Assembly (NCBI GenBank): GCA_026646885.1
Contig: JAPKHK010000001.1
Coordinates: 714,723 to 778,722 of the forward strand
Source: Casimicrobiaceae bacterium
GTDB taxonomy: Bacteria > Pseudomonadota > Gammaproteobacteria > Burkholderiales > Casimicrobiaceae
Length of the DNA stretch: 64,000 nt
Reading direction: 5' to 3'
The position numbers were made by a program, and so were the translations under genes. Below the pieces are notes generated by a model. That model was given only the letters and a program-made list of their open reading frames with translations. It was not told the origin of the DNA and did not search any database. Numbering within the stretch: position 1 is the stretch's first letter; every line of letters starts with the position of its first letter. Below, in pieces: positions 8,631 through 17,367 of this stretch.

Positions 8631-10280
8631 CTATTGAACCGCTGGAACGGCGCTCAGTGTGGGCAGAAACTTGAACCAAAGGGCGCTCACCACGCTTTCC
8701 ACTTCCGGCTCCGCCTCAAAGGGCCCCAAGTAGACTCGATAGACCCTGCCGCCCGTGCGCTCGGCCGCCACCAGTTTTACCTTGGTCCACACTCGGCCCA
8801 AGGACTCCATCTCGGCCGACGCTGCCTCTTCAGAATCGAAGCTTGCATAATAGACGAAGCGGCGACCGGCAGCGTCTTGCACAACCATCATTTTCCGATT
8901 CAGGACCGGCAGCGACACTCTGCTCCCTGGCGCCAAGGCGTCGAGATTTTGGAGTTGCGGGTTTGCTGCGGTGAGGATATCGCGCACGGTAGCATTCCAT
9001 GCGCCAAAGTGCTGTGAGGCCAGCAAGGCGAGACTGAGATCCGTTGTCGTCATGACCGTTCGCGCTTCGCTACCGCTCTTGCCTGGTACGTCCACCCCCA
9101 ATCGTTGAGCCGATTCCAGAGTGGACACCGCAGTATCCATGCGCCGCGGCGCGTCGCCAAAGGAACTCGCCGATCGCCCGGAGGGTGGCGGCGTCGATTC
9201 GTGCTTTTGCAAACTGAACCATAGCGCGATGCCCCCCGTGAGCAACGCCAGCAGCCCCAGCAAGCCCACGATCAGAAGTAGGCCCCGCCCTGGCACAGAG
9301 CCCAGCGGCTCACCTTCCTGAAGCAGCCTGCCCGCGCCGGGAATGACGATCGGCAACGGCGCCGATTGGTTCGTGGCCGGCGCTTGGCTTGGACTTGTGC
9401 TTGCGCTGCGGATCACCGGCTCAGACGCGGCGGGAGCGGTCGAATTCGGAGAGTTTTCAGGCAGGTGCGAAATACCGCGTGTCGCTTTCATATTCGCCAA
9501 AGCTTCACGGGCCAGATGCTCGTCTATGGCGGGTGCGAACTTTCCATAAGCGTAGAGGAGACAATAGTCGCACGCTTGGTTGATAAGCCGAGGGCAACCA
9601 CCGGAATAGTTGAACACTTGATCTGCGGCGGCCGGCGAAAAAAGCTCGGGATTGCCGTTGGCGATATGCAGGCGGTGGCGAATATAGTCAGCCGTCTCCA
9701 CTCGATTGAGAGGACGCAAGTGGCAGGAGAGCGCAATACGCTGCTGCACTTGACGGAGCGAATATTGCGACAGGAGCGCGCCTAATTCATCCTGCCCGAG
9801 CAGGATGATCTGCAAGAGTTTGCGCGTGCTCGATTCGATATTCGAAATCAGCCGGATACCCTCGAGCGTCTTCACTGGCAATTGGTGCGCCTCGTCGATT
9901 ACCAGCACCACATCGCGTTTCTCGGCCGCGAGTTCTGTCAGGCGTTGGCGCAAGGCGTCGATGGCCTCGGGGCCCTCGGATGTCACCGCCGGCAGGCCCA
10001 CACGCGCGCGCACAGCGGCGATGATCTCCTCGGCAGAAACCCAGGGATATGCCACTTCGACGACCAGTGCGCCATCACCCAACTCGGCCTTGAGCGCCTG
10101 TACCAGCATGGTCTTCCCAGTACCCACGTCGCCGGTGACAAGCAGAAACCCCTTGCCTTCGCGTATACCGTAAGTGAGCATCGCCAACGCGTCTCTGTGA
10201 TTCGCGCTGCGATAGAAGAAACTGGGGTCGGGAGAATTCCGGAAGGGATGGGTCGCGAAACGAAAGAACTCCTCGTACAT
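8631..10280 (-). CDS. ExeA/GspA-like AAA ATPase with C-terminal SPOR-like domain
   Basis: The 549 residues start with the ExeA-type MYEEFF...PF...PDPSFFY pattern, followed by Walker A GDVGTGKT (50-57) and Walker B VVLVIDEAH (124-132), then a helical lid up to about 270. A Pro/Ala/Ser-rich linker leads to one membrane helix (about 335-357). The periplasmic part has a LysM-like or wall-binding stretch (about 420-455) and a SPOR-like domain (about 465-545, RRFVYYASFDSEEAA and YRVYLGPFEAE). ATPases of this type accompany exosortase/EPS loci and type II secretion. Peptidoglycan contact through SPOR and LysM would fit an envelope-spanning assembly factor. It follows the small exported gene by 2 bases in a UXS-led operon. 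Confidence 0.83.
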   Translation of the reverse strand: MYEEFFRFATHPFRNSPDPSFFYRSANHRDALAMLTYGIREGKGFLLVTGDVGTGKTMLVQALKAELGDGALVVEVAYPWVSAEEIIAAVRARVGLPAVTSEGPEAIDALRQRLTELAAEKRDVVLVIDEAHQLPVKTLEGIRLISNIESSTRKLLQIILLGQDELGALLSQYSLRQVQQRIALSCHLRPLNRVETADYIRHRLHIANGNPELFSPAAADQVFNYSGGCPRLINQACDYCLLYAYGKFAPAIDEHLAREALANMKATRGISHLPENSPNSTAPAASEPVIRSASTSPSQAPATNQSAPLPIVIPGAGRLLQEGEPLGSVPGRGLLLIVGLLGLLALLTGGIALWFSLQKHESTPPPSGRSASSFGDAPRRMDTAVSTLESAQRLGVDVPGKSGSEARTVMTTTDLSLALLASQHFGAWNATVRDILTAANPQLQNLDALAPGSRVSLPVLNRKMMVVQDAAGRRFVYYASFDSEEAASAEMESLGRVWTKVKLVAAERTGGRVYRVYLGPFEAEPEVESVVSALWFKFLPTLSAVPAVQ

Positions 10281-10282
10281 CG

Positions 10283-10807
10283 CTATTCGTCCTCGACGAC
10301 CTCGACGCCCTTGATCGGCAGCCTCTGCCTCACGCCGATCAAATGCACCCAGACGATGTCGCCTTTGTAGTTGTTGATATTGATGGGAACGCGATTGATG
10401 CCCTTCTCCAGCGGTATCCCACGCACGATCACCTGATTGGCGGGGACCATGTTGTTGGCGCGATCGTAATGGCCGATCGTGACGCGAAGGTCGATCTCGG
10501 CCTTGCTATAGTAAAAAGTGCTGTCGTCCTGCATGAAGACCGTGATGAAGCTGGGCGGGTCCTGCTCCCAGTGGGAAACGTAAATCTTCCAGGCCCGCGT
10601 GTCGCGCGTGTCATTGTATGAGGTCGGGTAGTTCGGAACGTGAGTGACTTCATCGCCTTGAATGTAGAGCTTGCGGCGATAGAGGAGGCCAGTGCGTGAG
10701 TGCTCGAAGACTTTGCCCTCCTCCACAACCTCGAAATCCTCTTCGTCCTCGGCCACCGCTGCCAGCGGCAGCGCAAACACGAATACGAACAGAAGGCGCC
10801 TGAACAT
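10283..10807 (-). CDS. Hypothetical exported protein (174 aa)
   Basis: I do not recognise the family. An N-terminal signal peptide (FRRLLFVFVFALPLAAVA, then acidic EDEEDFE) is clear, and the ATG at 10807 is chosen because it sits directly before it. The mature protein is rich in beta-type sequence with many Tyr, Asn and Asp residues, such as RKLYIQGDEV, ITVFMQDDSTFYY and INRVPININNYKGDIVWVHL, so a small periplasmic beta-sandwich is plausible. It lies between UDP-xylose synthase and the ExeA-like ATPase, 8 bases after the first and 2 before the second, so all three are probably cotranscribed. A role in polymer export or anchoring is inferred from position only. Confidence 0.7.
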   Translation of the reverse strand: MFRRLLFVFVFALPLAAVAEDEEDFEVVEEGKVFEHSRTGLLYRRKLYIQGDEVTHVPNYPTSYNDTRDTRAWKIYVSHWEQDPPSFITVFMQDDSTFYYSKAEIDLRVTIGHYDRANNMVPANQVIVRGIPLEKGINRVPININNYKGDIVWVHLIGVRQRLPIKGVEVVEDE

Positions 10808-10815
10808 GTTCGCCG

Positions 10816-11769
10816 CTACTTGAGGAGCCTGTCGAAATAGGCGATGGTCTGCACCAAGCCCTCCCGCAGAGGCACTTTCGGTTCCCAGCCCAGCTTGGTC
10901 TGCGCCAAGGAGATGTCCGGGCAACGACGTACCGGATCATCAGTCGGCAGCGGATGATAAACGATCTGCGAACGCGATCCGGTAAGTTCCACTACCGTCT
11001 CGGCCAAACTGCGGATGGTAAATTCTCCCGGATTGCCAAGATTCACCGGCCCGCAGAAATCGTCAGGTGTATCCATCAGCCTTTGGAAACCATCGATCAA
11101 GTCGTCGACGTAGCAGAAAGACCGAGTCTGGGAACCGTCGCCGTAAATCGTTATTGGCTCGTTCTTCAAGGCCTGGACGATGAAATTCGACACCACACGG
11201 CCGTCGTTGGGGTGCATGTTGGGTCCATAGGTGTTGAAAATACGGGCCACCTTGATGCGCACGTGATGCTGCTGAAAGTAATCGAAAAAGAGCGTTTCCG
11301 CGCAGCGCTTGCCCTCGTCATAACAGGAGCGACGCCCGATGGGGTTGACATGCCCCCAGTAATCCTCGCGCTGTGGATGGACCTTGGGGTCGCCGTACAC
11401 CTCGCTGGTCGAGGCCTGAAAGATCTTCGCCTTCACGCGCTTAGCCAGCCCCAGCATGTTGATCGCGCCGTGGACGCTCGTTTTGGTGGTCTGAACGGGG
11501 TCGAACTGGTAATGAACCGGAGAGGCCGGGCACGCCAAGTTATAGATCTCGTCGACCTCTACATAGAGCGGAAAAGTGACGTCATGGCGCATGAATTCGA
11601 AGCGCTTGTAATCGAAGAGCGAGAGAATGTTTTCCTTGCTTCCGGTGAACAGATTGTCGGCGCAAACGATGTCATGGCCCTGTTCGAGTAGAGTTCGACA
11701 AAGATGCGAGCCGAGAAAGCCCGCGCCCCCGGTCACTAAAACCCGCTTGCCATAGAGTTGTTTCATCAT
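10816..11769 (-). CDS. UDP-glucuronate decarboxylase (UDP-xylose synthase)
   Basis: This SDR-family enzyme converts UDP-glucuronate to UDP-xylose and CO2 using bound NAD. The 317 residues show the nucleotide-binding GGAGFLG (14-20), the [11 protein letters not shown] strand with the catalytic Thr/Ser, and the Y150-x3-K154 pair in [11 protein letters not shown]. The continuation [23 protein letters not shown] is typical of UXS. The spacing and [10 protein letters not shown] context distinguish it from UDP-glucose 4-epimerases. The product would supply xylose to the polymer. UDP-glucuronate would need a UDP-glucose dehydrogenase, which is not in this window; galU near 27.3 kb makes UDP-glucose. 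A second ATG one codon in is an equally good start. Confidence 0.92.
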   Translation of the reverse strand: MMKQLYGKRVLVTGGAGFLGSHLCRTLLEQGHDIVCADNLFTGSKENILSLFDYKRFEFMRHDVTFPLYVEVDEIYNLACPASPVHYQFDPVQTTKTSVHGAINMLGLAKRVKAKIFQASTSEVYGDPKVHPQREDYWGHVNPIGRRSCYDEGKRCAETLFFDYFQQHHVRIKVARIFNTYGPNMHPNDGRVVSNFIVQALKNEPITIYGDGSQTRSFCYVDDLIDGFQRLMDTPDDFCGPVNLGNPGEFTIRSLAETVVELTGSRSQIVYHPLPTDDPVRRCPDISLAQTKLGWEPKVPLREGLVQTIAYFDRLLK

Positions 11770-11825
11770 CTACCCCCTGCGCGCAGTTTAACCCTTCTCA
11801 CCTCACGGCGGAACAACGCACGGAT

Positions 11826-11855
11826 TTGGCATTCCCTATCGATGTTTGTTATTGT
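11826..11855 (+). promoter_or_regulatory. Candidate sigma-70 promoter for the carbamoyltransferase operon
   Basis: TTGGCA (11826-11831) is followed after 18 bases by TATTGT (11850-11855), in a locally AT-rich part of the divergent gap before the carbamoyltransferase gene. The -10 match is only four of six, so the call is tentative. Confidence 0.3.
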
Positions 11856-11948
11856 AACCTGATAAGATGCGCCGTCGCGTGCCAGAAGCGGCTCCGGAAG
11901 ACGGGGCGGGGTTTTCGGAACGCGCGCCGCGGGGGAGTTTTGGGGTCC

Positions 11949-13787
11949 ATGCATATTCTCGGTCTTTCGGCCTACTACCACGACAGTGCTGCAGCGTTGC
12001 TGCGCGACGGTGAGATCGTCGCCGCCATTCAAGAAGAACGCCTGTCCCGGAAGAAGCATGACCCGCGTTTTCCCGCCCACGCCATCCGTGCGTGTCTCGA
12101 CGAAGCAGGGATCACTCTGGCGGATGTCAGCGACATCGTTTTTTATGATAAGCCACTCCTGAAGTTCGAACGTCTGCTCGAAACCTATATCGCCAGCGCC
12201 CCCCGTGGCTTCATCTCGTTTCTTGCGGCGATGCCGGCCTGGCTCAAGGAGAAGCTTTATCTCAAGAGTATCCTGCGCAAGGCGCTGAGCGAACTCTTGC
12301 CGGCGGGCAGCGGGTCGCTGCCGCCGTTGCGCTTTGCCGAGCATCACCAATCGCATGCGGCATCGGCGTTTTTCCCCAGCCCCTACGAGCGCGCGGCGGT
12401 ACTATGCCTGGATGGAGTCGGTGAATGGGCCACCACCTCCGTTTGGCTCGGCGAGGGCAATCGACTCACCCCCCGATGGGAAATCAATTTTCCTCATTCA
12501 CTGGGCTTGCTGTACTCCGCCATGACCTATTTCACCGGTTTCAAGGTCAATTCCGGGGAATACAAGTTGATGGGGCTCGCGCCCTATGGTGAGCCACGCT
12601 TCGTGGAAACCATCATGGAGAAGCTGCTTGACCTCAAAGAAGATGGCAGCTTTCGCCTCAACATGGGCTATTTTGATTTCGCCACGGGCCTGACCATGAC
12701 CAATCGGCGCTTCGCCGAGCTCTTCGGTGGTCCGCCGCGCGCGCCCGAATCGCCGGTGACCCAGCGGGAAATGGACTTGGCACGGTCTATCCAGGCAGTC
12801 ACCGAAGAGGTCGTGCTTCGATTGGCCCGCACGGTACACCGCGAGCTCGGCACTGAATTCCTCTGCCTGGCCGGTGGCGTTGCCCTCAACTGTGTTGCCA
12901 ACGGGCGCTTGCTCCGCGAGGGTCCTTTTCGCGACATCTGGATTCAGCCTGCCGCCGGGGATGCCGGGGGGGCTCTGGGCGCCGCCCTCGCCTGCTGGCA
13001 TCAATACCACGGCAAACCACGCCAAGCGCAATCGCCCGACGGCATGCGCGGCGCCTATCTGGGACCACAGAGCAGTCGGGAGCAAATCAAGGGTTATCTC
13101 GATTCCATTGGAGCGAAATATCGCGAACGCGACGCAGCGAGCCTGCCCGACGAAGTGGCCGGCCTGCTCGCCAGCGAGAACGTCGTCGGTTGGTTTCAGG
13201 GTCGCATGGAGTTCGGCCCCCGAGCATTGGGAGGGCGTTCCATTCTGGGCGACCCGCGCAGCCCAAGAATGCAGTCCGTGATGAATCTCAAGATCAAGTA
13301 CCGCGAGTCGTTCCGGCCTTTTGCACCTGCCGTGCTGGCGGAGCACTTGGGCGAATGCTTCGAGCTCGATCGCCCGAGCCCCTACATGCTGATTGTCGCA
13401 CCCGTACGCGAAAGCCTGCGAATCGCCATGACGCCGGAGCAGCACCGGCTCTTTGGCATCGAGAAACTCAATGTCCCGCGCTCGACGCTCCCGGCCATCA
13501 CCCATGTTGACTATTCCGCACGGGTCCAGACCGTGCACGAGCAGACCAATCCGCGTTTCACCGCCGTCTTGCGGGCCTTTCACGCGCGCACTGGCTGCCC
13601 AGTACTGGTGAACACCTCCTTCAACGTGCGCGGCGAACCCATCGTTGGCTCGCCCCAGGACGCCTATCGCTGCTTCATGCGCACTGAAATGGATTATCTA
13701 GTGCTTGAGGGTTTCGTCCTCGACAAGCGCGAGCAGCCCGCTTTCGCCGACTCCGGCGATTGGCGCAAGGAATTCGAACTGGACTGA
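11949..13787 (+). CDS. Carbamoyltransferase (NodU/TobZ family)
   Basis: This enzyme makes carbamoyl-adenylate from carbamoyl phosphate and ATP and passes the carbamoyl group to a sugar or other hydroxyl or amine. The 612 residues have the N-terminal Kae1-like domain: HILGLSAYYHDSAAAL, IQEERLSRKKHD and the metal-site histidines in EHHQSHAASAFF. The C-terminal YrdC-like domain includes GRMEFGPRALGGRSILGDPR and LVNTSFNVRGEPIVGSP. The start at 11949 aligns with the family N-terminus; the longer open frame to 11826 has no homology-like features. It is followed within 5 bases by the SxtJ and DUF5989 genes, a three-gene unit seen in many polysaccharide loci. Carbamoylation of the EPS is the likely role. 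Confidence 0.92.
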   Translation: MHILGLSAYYHDSAAALLRDGEIVAAIQEERLSRKKHDPRFPAHAIRACLDEAGITLADVSDIVFYDKPLLKFERLLETYIASAPRGFISFLAAMPAWLKEKLYLKSILRKALSELLPAGSGSLPPLRFAEHHQSHAASAFFPSPYERAAVLCLDGVGEWATTSVWLGEGNRLTPRWEINFPHSLGLLYSAMTYFTGFKVNSGEYKLMGLAPYGEPRFVETIMEKLLDLKEDGSFRLNMGYFDFATGLTMTNRRFAELFGGPPRAPESPVTQREMDLARSIQAVTEEVVLRLARTVHRELGTEFLCLAGGVALNCVANGRLLREGPFRDIWIQPAAGDAGGALGAALACWHQYHGKPRQAQSPDGMRGAYLGPQSSREQIKGYLDSIGAKYRERDAASLPDEVAGLLASENVVGWFQGRMEFGPRALGGRSILGDPRSPRMQSVMNLKIKYRESFRPFAPAVLAEHLGECFELDRPSPYMLIVAPVRESLRIAMTPEQHRLFGIEKLNVPRSTLPAITHVDYSARVQTVHEQTNPRFTAVLRAFHARTGCPVLVNTSFNVRGEPIVGSPQDAYRCFMRTEMDYLVLEGFVLDKREQPAFADSGDWRKEFELD

Positions 13788-13791
13788 AATC

Positions 13792-14202
13792 ATGGACAGC
13801 CTTGCCATTCCCGAACTCGATCGCGCCGGCCTGAAGCGTTTCGGCCTCGTGACCGGCGGCCTCGTCGCCGTGCTTTTCGGCTTGCTCCTACCTTGGCTGC
13901 TTGGCGTGCCGTGGCCGGTCTGGCCCTGGGTGGTAGGTGGCGCACTGGCGCTCTGGGCGCTCGCCGCACCGCAATCGCTCAAACCCGTGTACCGGATCTG
14001 GATGCGCTTTGGTTTGATCATGGGTGGGATCATGAACCGGGTGATTCTAGGCCTGGTATTCTTTGTGGTCTTGCTTCCGCTGGGGCTTGTCATGCGCCTA
14101 ACAGGACGGGACCCGCTGGCCCGGCGTTTCGAGCCCGGAGCCTCCACCTATCGTGTTGCGAGCCGTGTTCGCCCAGATTCAAGCATGGAGAACCCCTTCT
14201 GA
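13792..14202 (+). CDS. SxtJ-like membrane protein
   Basis: This 136-residue protein has three or four hydrophobic helices (about 20-38, 42-58, 72-105), including the segment WMRFGLIMGGIMNRVILGLVF typical of SxtJ-like proteins. In other genomes these sit between a carbamoyltransferase and a DUF5989 protein. The soluble tail ends RRFEPGASTYRV, then a basic region. The ATG follows the carbamoyltransferase stop by 4 bases and the stop overlaps the next start (ATGA). The molecular role is unknown; the conserved neighbourhood suggests it works with the carbamoyltransferase at the membrane. Confidence 0.78.
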   Translation: MDSLAIPELDRAGLKRFGLVTGGLVAVLFGLLLPWLLGVPWPVWPWVVGGALALWALAAPQSLKPVYRIWMRFGLIMGGIMNRVILGLVFFVVLLPLGLVMRLTGRDPLARRFEPGASTYRVASRVRPDSSMENPF

Positions 14203-14354
14203 TGTTCGAGTTGTTCAAGGATTTGTTCGCGTTCATGCGCGAGCGCAAGAAATACTGGCTTCTGCCGGTCATCGTCATTCTCGTTCTGCTGGGCGGCTTG
14301 ATCGTGCTGGCGCAAGGCTCCGCGATCGCGCCTTTCATATACACACTTTTTTGA
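14202..14354 (+). CDS. DUF5989 family small membrane protein (50 aa)
   Basis: This very small protein starts with FELFKDLFAFMRERKKYW and has a single hydrophobic helix (LLPVIVILVLLGGLIVLAQ) ending GSAIAPFIYTLF. That is the pattern I know for DUF5989 proteins downstream of SxtJ. It is easily missed by gene finders because of its length. The start overlaps the SxtJ stop, so the two are probably translationally coupled. A single-pass helper subunit of the carbamoylation module is a reasonable guess; no biochemical role is established. Confidence 0.78.
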   Translation: MFELFKDLFAFMRERKKYWLLPVIVILVLLGGLIVLAQGSAIAPFIYTLF

Positions 14355-14368
14355 TCGAAGGGGGGAAT

Positions 14369-15547
14369 ATGAACCACCATTCCGAAGAACCGTCCCTATC
14401 TGCGTCCCCACGCCACGAACCTCGCCGATGCAACTGGTTGCTGTTGGCTTGCGCGAGCGCGCTCCTTTCCGGCTGCTATATCCCGATTCAAGGCGCGCGC
14501 GACACCAATCCGCCCGCGGGGGTTTCGCCGCCTTGGCCATACCAGGCCGAGGCGGTGCCGCCGGCGCCACCGCGCGACCCACTGCGCGGCCAGGGGGAAA
14601 CGCCACCGCCGCCGCAAGACATCAAGCCGGAGTCCTATGCCGACTGGCTCTTCGACGGGCCTGAGGGCCGTGGATTTAGTTTCTACCTGGCCCAAGGTTA
14701 CCTTCGCTTGGCCAAGCACGAGGATCATCAGCACGATTTCGCCAATGCGGCGAAGTTCCTGGCCCGGGCCGCCGCAGCCGACCGCCATGAGCATGTAGAC
14801 CCGGAACTGCTCTACGCCAGGGTTCTTCCCCTTTACGCCGTCGATGACCTCGCTTACGCCCGTCAGCGACTCATCGGTGTCTTGAACCGAGGCGCAGCGG
14901 CGCGTTTCCCCAAGCTCTCCGCCCAGGCGCAAGTGTTTTTCGATTGCTGGATGGAACAGCAGGAGGAGAACATCCAGCCGCAAGACGTGGCACGCTGCCG
15001 CAATGGCTTCGAACAAGCCATGGCAAGACTGGAAGCGGCCTTTCGCGAGCCGCCGGCGCCCGTGATGCCTGCCAAACCCGAATGCGCTCCCGCGGTCTGC
15101 CCGCCACCACCCTGCCTGCCCTGTCCTGCGCACCAGACAATCCTCTTCGACTTGGACAAATCCCATCTCACGGATGAAGGAAAGAGGATCATCGCCGAAG
15201 TCGCCAAGCTCCTCCAGTCGTCCCCGGGCCTTACGGCGGGTGTGGGCGGACATACCGATCGCTCCGGCACCGACAAATACAACGACGCGCTTTCCAAGCG
15301 ACGGCTGGACGCGGTGGTGGAAGCGCTGCTGCAAACCGGTGCCCCTCGGGAATCGCTGGCGCGCACGCATTTCTATGGTGAAGCCCGACCGCGCGTCCCC
15401 ACGGCGGATGGGGTGCGCTTGTTGGACAACCGGCGCGTGGAGATCCATTTTCTTTGCGGAAAACATGGTGGCCCCAAGCTTGACGGCACAGGGCCGGCCC
15501 ACTGCGCCCATCCGGCGCGCAGCAAGATCGCGCCCAGCACGCAGTGA
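14369..15547 (+). CDS. OmpA-family lipoprotein
   Basis: This 392-residue outer-membrane lipoprotein has a lipobox LLSGC with the lipidated Cys at residue 36, a Pro-rich linker, and a helical middle domain (about 90-225) with TPR-like FANAAKFLARAAAADRHEH. After a second Pro/Cys-rich linker (CPPPPCLPCPA) comes a C-terminal OmpA peptidoglycan-binding domain: TILFDLDKSHLTDEGKRII, GHTDRSGTDKYNDALSKRR and LDNRRVEIHF. It starts 14 bases after the DUF5989 gene behind a strong GGGGGGA ribosome site. It probably tethers the export apparatus to the cell wall. The pair of Cys-rich Pro linkers is unusual for the family and could form disulfides. Confidence 0.85.
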   Translation: MNHHSEEPSLSASPRHEPRRCNWLLLACASALLSGCYIPIQGARDTNPPAGVSPPWPYQAEAVPPAPPRDPLRGQGETPPPPQDIKPESYADWLFDGPEGRGFSFYLAQGYLRLAKHEDHQHDFANAAKFLARAAAADRHEHVDPELLYARVLPLYAVDDLAYARQRLIGVLNRGAAARFPKLSAQAQVFFDCWMEQQEENIQPQDVARCRNGFEQAMARLEAAFREPPAPVMPAKPECAPAVCPPPPCLPCPAHQTILFDLDKSHLTDEGKRIIAEVAKLLQSSPGLTAGVGGHTDRSGTDKYNDALSKRRLDAVVEALLQTGAPRESLARTHFYGEARPRVPTADGVRLLDNRRVEIHFLCGKHGGPKLDGTGPAHCAHPARSKIAPSTQ

Positions 15548-17367
15548 GCGGTTTTGTCCTGGCGCCGGAGTGTGATCTGCCGCCGCGCTGGGGCAACGCC
15601 CTATGCTTCACCCCCCAAGCCCGCGCGCAGGCGCTTCGGCTGGGTACCTGGAAGGGCTGGGCAATTGGGCTGGATGCGCGGTTCGATGCCGCGCCTGCCG
15701 CCGATGACGCGGCCGGCCTGCGTGTATCGCTGATCGGGCGAATCTACCCCGCGGCGGCGGATTGGGCGCGGGCACATACCCTCCCCGGCACCGGCGGCGC
15801 ATTGTGCAAGCTGCTCCTGGAGGCCTGGAAGGACTCTCCGGCGAGCTTCCCCGACCTACTCAACGGCCCGGCCATCGCCCTGGTCTGGGAAGAGCGGACC
15901 GGCTGTCTGCATCTGTTCACCGATCGCATGGGCATCTTTCCGGTTTATGGCAATACCGCGGGCTCGCCGCGCCTTGCCAGTCATCCGGACTTGCTCGCGG
16001 ACCTCTTGGCCAGCGAGGGTCGCCCCTGTCCCATCGACGCGCTGAGTTTGGCCGAGAACATCGCTACGGGAAGCGGGGTTACCCCCCACACGTTTTACGA
16101 GGGCATACACCAGCTCGAGCCAGCGAGCTGTTACCGCTATTTGGGGAGGCACGCGCCGCTTCGCGTCGAACAGCAAGCCACCTGGGCGCCCGCGCCTCCT
16201 CCCCCAGAGCGGATCGCGCAACACCTGCTCGCGGAGGAATTCGCGGCCGCGTTGCGCGAAGCCGCAGGTCGGCGTTCAGCGCTTCCCGGACCGCGCGGGC
16301 TACTGTTGAGCGGCGGCGCGGACTCCCGTGCCCTGCTCTTCGGCGCCCCCGATCCCAGCCAAGTCCACACGCTCACCTTTTGCGACGCCACCAACCCAGA
16401 AGCGCGCATTGCCGAGCGCTTGGCGCAACTTGCGGGGGCCAAGCATGACCGCCTGTTCCGTACGCCCGAGCACTATGCGCTTGGCGCCGAGGAGACCGTG
16501 CGCATCACTGGAGGCATGTGGTCGATCAAGGACGCGCACTTCTGCGGCTTTCTGCCAAGACTGCAAGATCTTGGTCTTGGCGACTTGATGACCGGCTGCT
16601 ATACCGATTACCTCTACAAAGGCCTGGCGTTCAATCGTCGGCCGCAAACCTTTCTCGGCAAGAACCTGGCCCTCGATCGCCTTGCTCCTTATCGGGACGA
16701 ATATTATCAACCGCATTTTTCCTTGGCACCCCCCTGGCAATCCCGGGTCCAGGACCGCCAGCGCCAGCGCTTCGGAGCTAACGTGTGCGGCACATACGAG
16801 CAACATCCGGAAACGATCGAAGACTTGCGCATCCGACCACTCTCGCGCGAAGCGGATGCGATGGGCCGTTTGTTCTTGTTGCGAACCCTCCCCTGGGATC
16901 CGGTGATGACCGACTTTGCGCTGCTTCCTTTCGTTCGGCGCTTGGCGCCAGACCAGAAGCTCAATAGCCGCGTCTTCCGGCAAGCCGTGCTGCGCCTTGC
17001 TCCCCCTGAAGCCCGGGCAATTCCCAACAACAATGATGGCGCCCCCCTGGGCGCCAGCGAATGCCGACGCAACGCGCGCTATGTCGCCCGCACCGGATTG
17101 CGCAAAGTGGCGCGTGCTTGCGGCTGGACGCCGGCCCCTGGGCTCGCGACCGAGGGCTCCTGGCCGGATTTCGGTTTCTATCTCGCCCGCAGCGCGGTCT
17201 TGCCTCGCCTCTGGGAAGAGCCGACGCCAGGCCAGCGCGAACTGCTCTCCGAGTTGCTAGGCGAAAATCCCTGGCGTAGGTCTCTGGCGCAATGGGCGCA
17301 GGAGGGGAGTGACCTCATACTGCGCCTCATCACTCTGCGCATCTGGCTTGGCCAGCGCGGTGTATGA
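15544..17367 (+). CDS. Asparagine-synthase-like protein lacking the glutaminase cysteine
   Basis: The 607 residues show an N-terminal Ntn-like region (FTDRMGIFPVYG is the AsnB-type pattern near residue 128) and a C-terminal ATP-pyrophosphatase domain with the PPi loop LLLSGGADSRAL (about 256-267). The protein begins Met-Ser-Gly, so the catalytic Cys2 of glutamine-dependent asparagine synthetases is absent and the glutaminase domain is probably inactive. Such AsnB relatives occur in exopolysaccharide and O-antigen loci and may amidate or otherwise ligate sugar carboxylates such as uronic acids; that is inference. The GTG start overlaps the previous stop, and the stop overlaps the next ATG, so it is tightly coupled in the operon. 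Confidence 0.8.
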   Translation: MSGFVLAPECDLPPRWGNALCFTPQARAQALRLGTWKGWAIGLDARFDAAPAADDAAGLRVSLIGRIYPAAADWARAHTLPGTGGALCKLLLEAWKDSPASFPDLLNGPAIALVWEERTGCLHLFTDRMGIFPVYGNTAGSPRLASHPDLLADLLASEGRPCPIDALSLAENIATGSGVTPHTFYEGIHQLEPASCYRYLGRHAPLRVEQQATWAPAPPPPERIAQHLLAEEFAAALREAAGRRSALPGPRGLLLSGGADSRALLFGAPDPSQVHTLTFCDATNPEARIAERLAQLAGAKHDRLFRTPEHYALGAEETVRITGGMWSIKDAHFCGFLPRLQDLGLGDLMTGCYTDYLYKGLAFNRRPQTFLGKNLALDRLAPYRDEYYQPHFSLAPPWQSRVQDRQRQRFGANVCGTYEQHPETIEDLRIRPLSREADAMGRLFLLRTLPWDPVMTDFALLPFVRRLAPDQKLNSRVFRQAVLRLAPPEARAIPNNNDGAPLGASECRRNARYVARTGLRKVARACGWTPAPGLATEGSWPDFGFYLARSAVLPRLWEEPTPGQRELLSELLGENPWRRSLAQWAQEGSDLILRLITLRIWLGQRGV

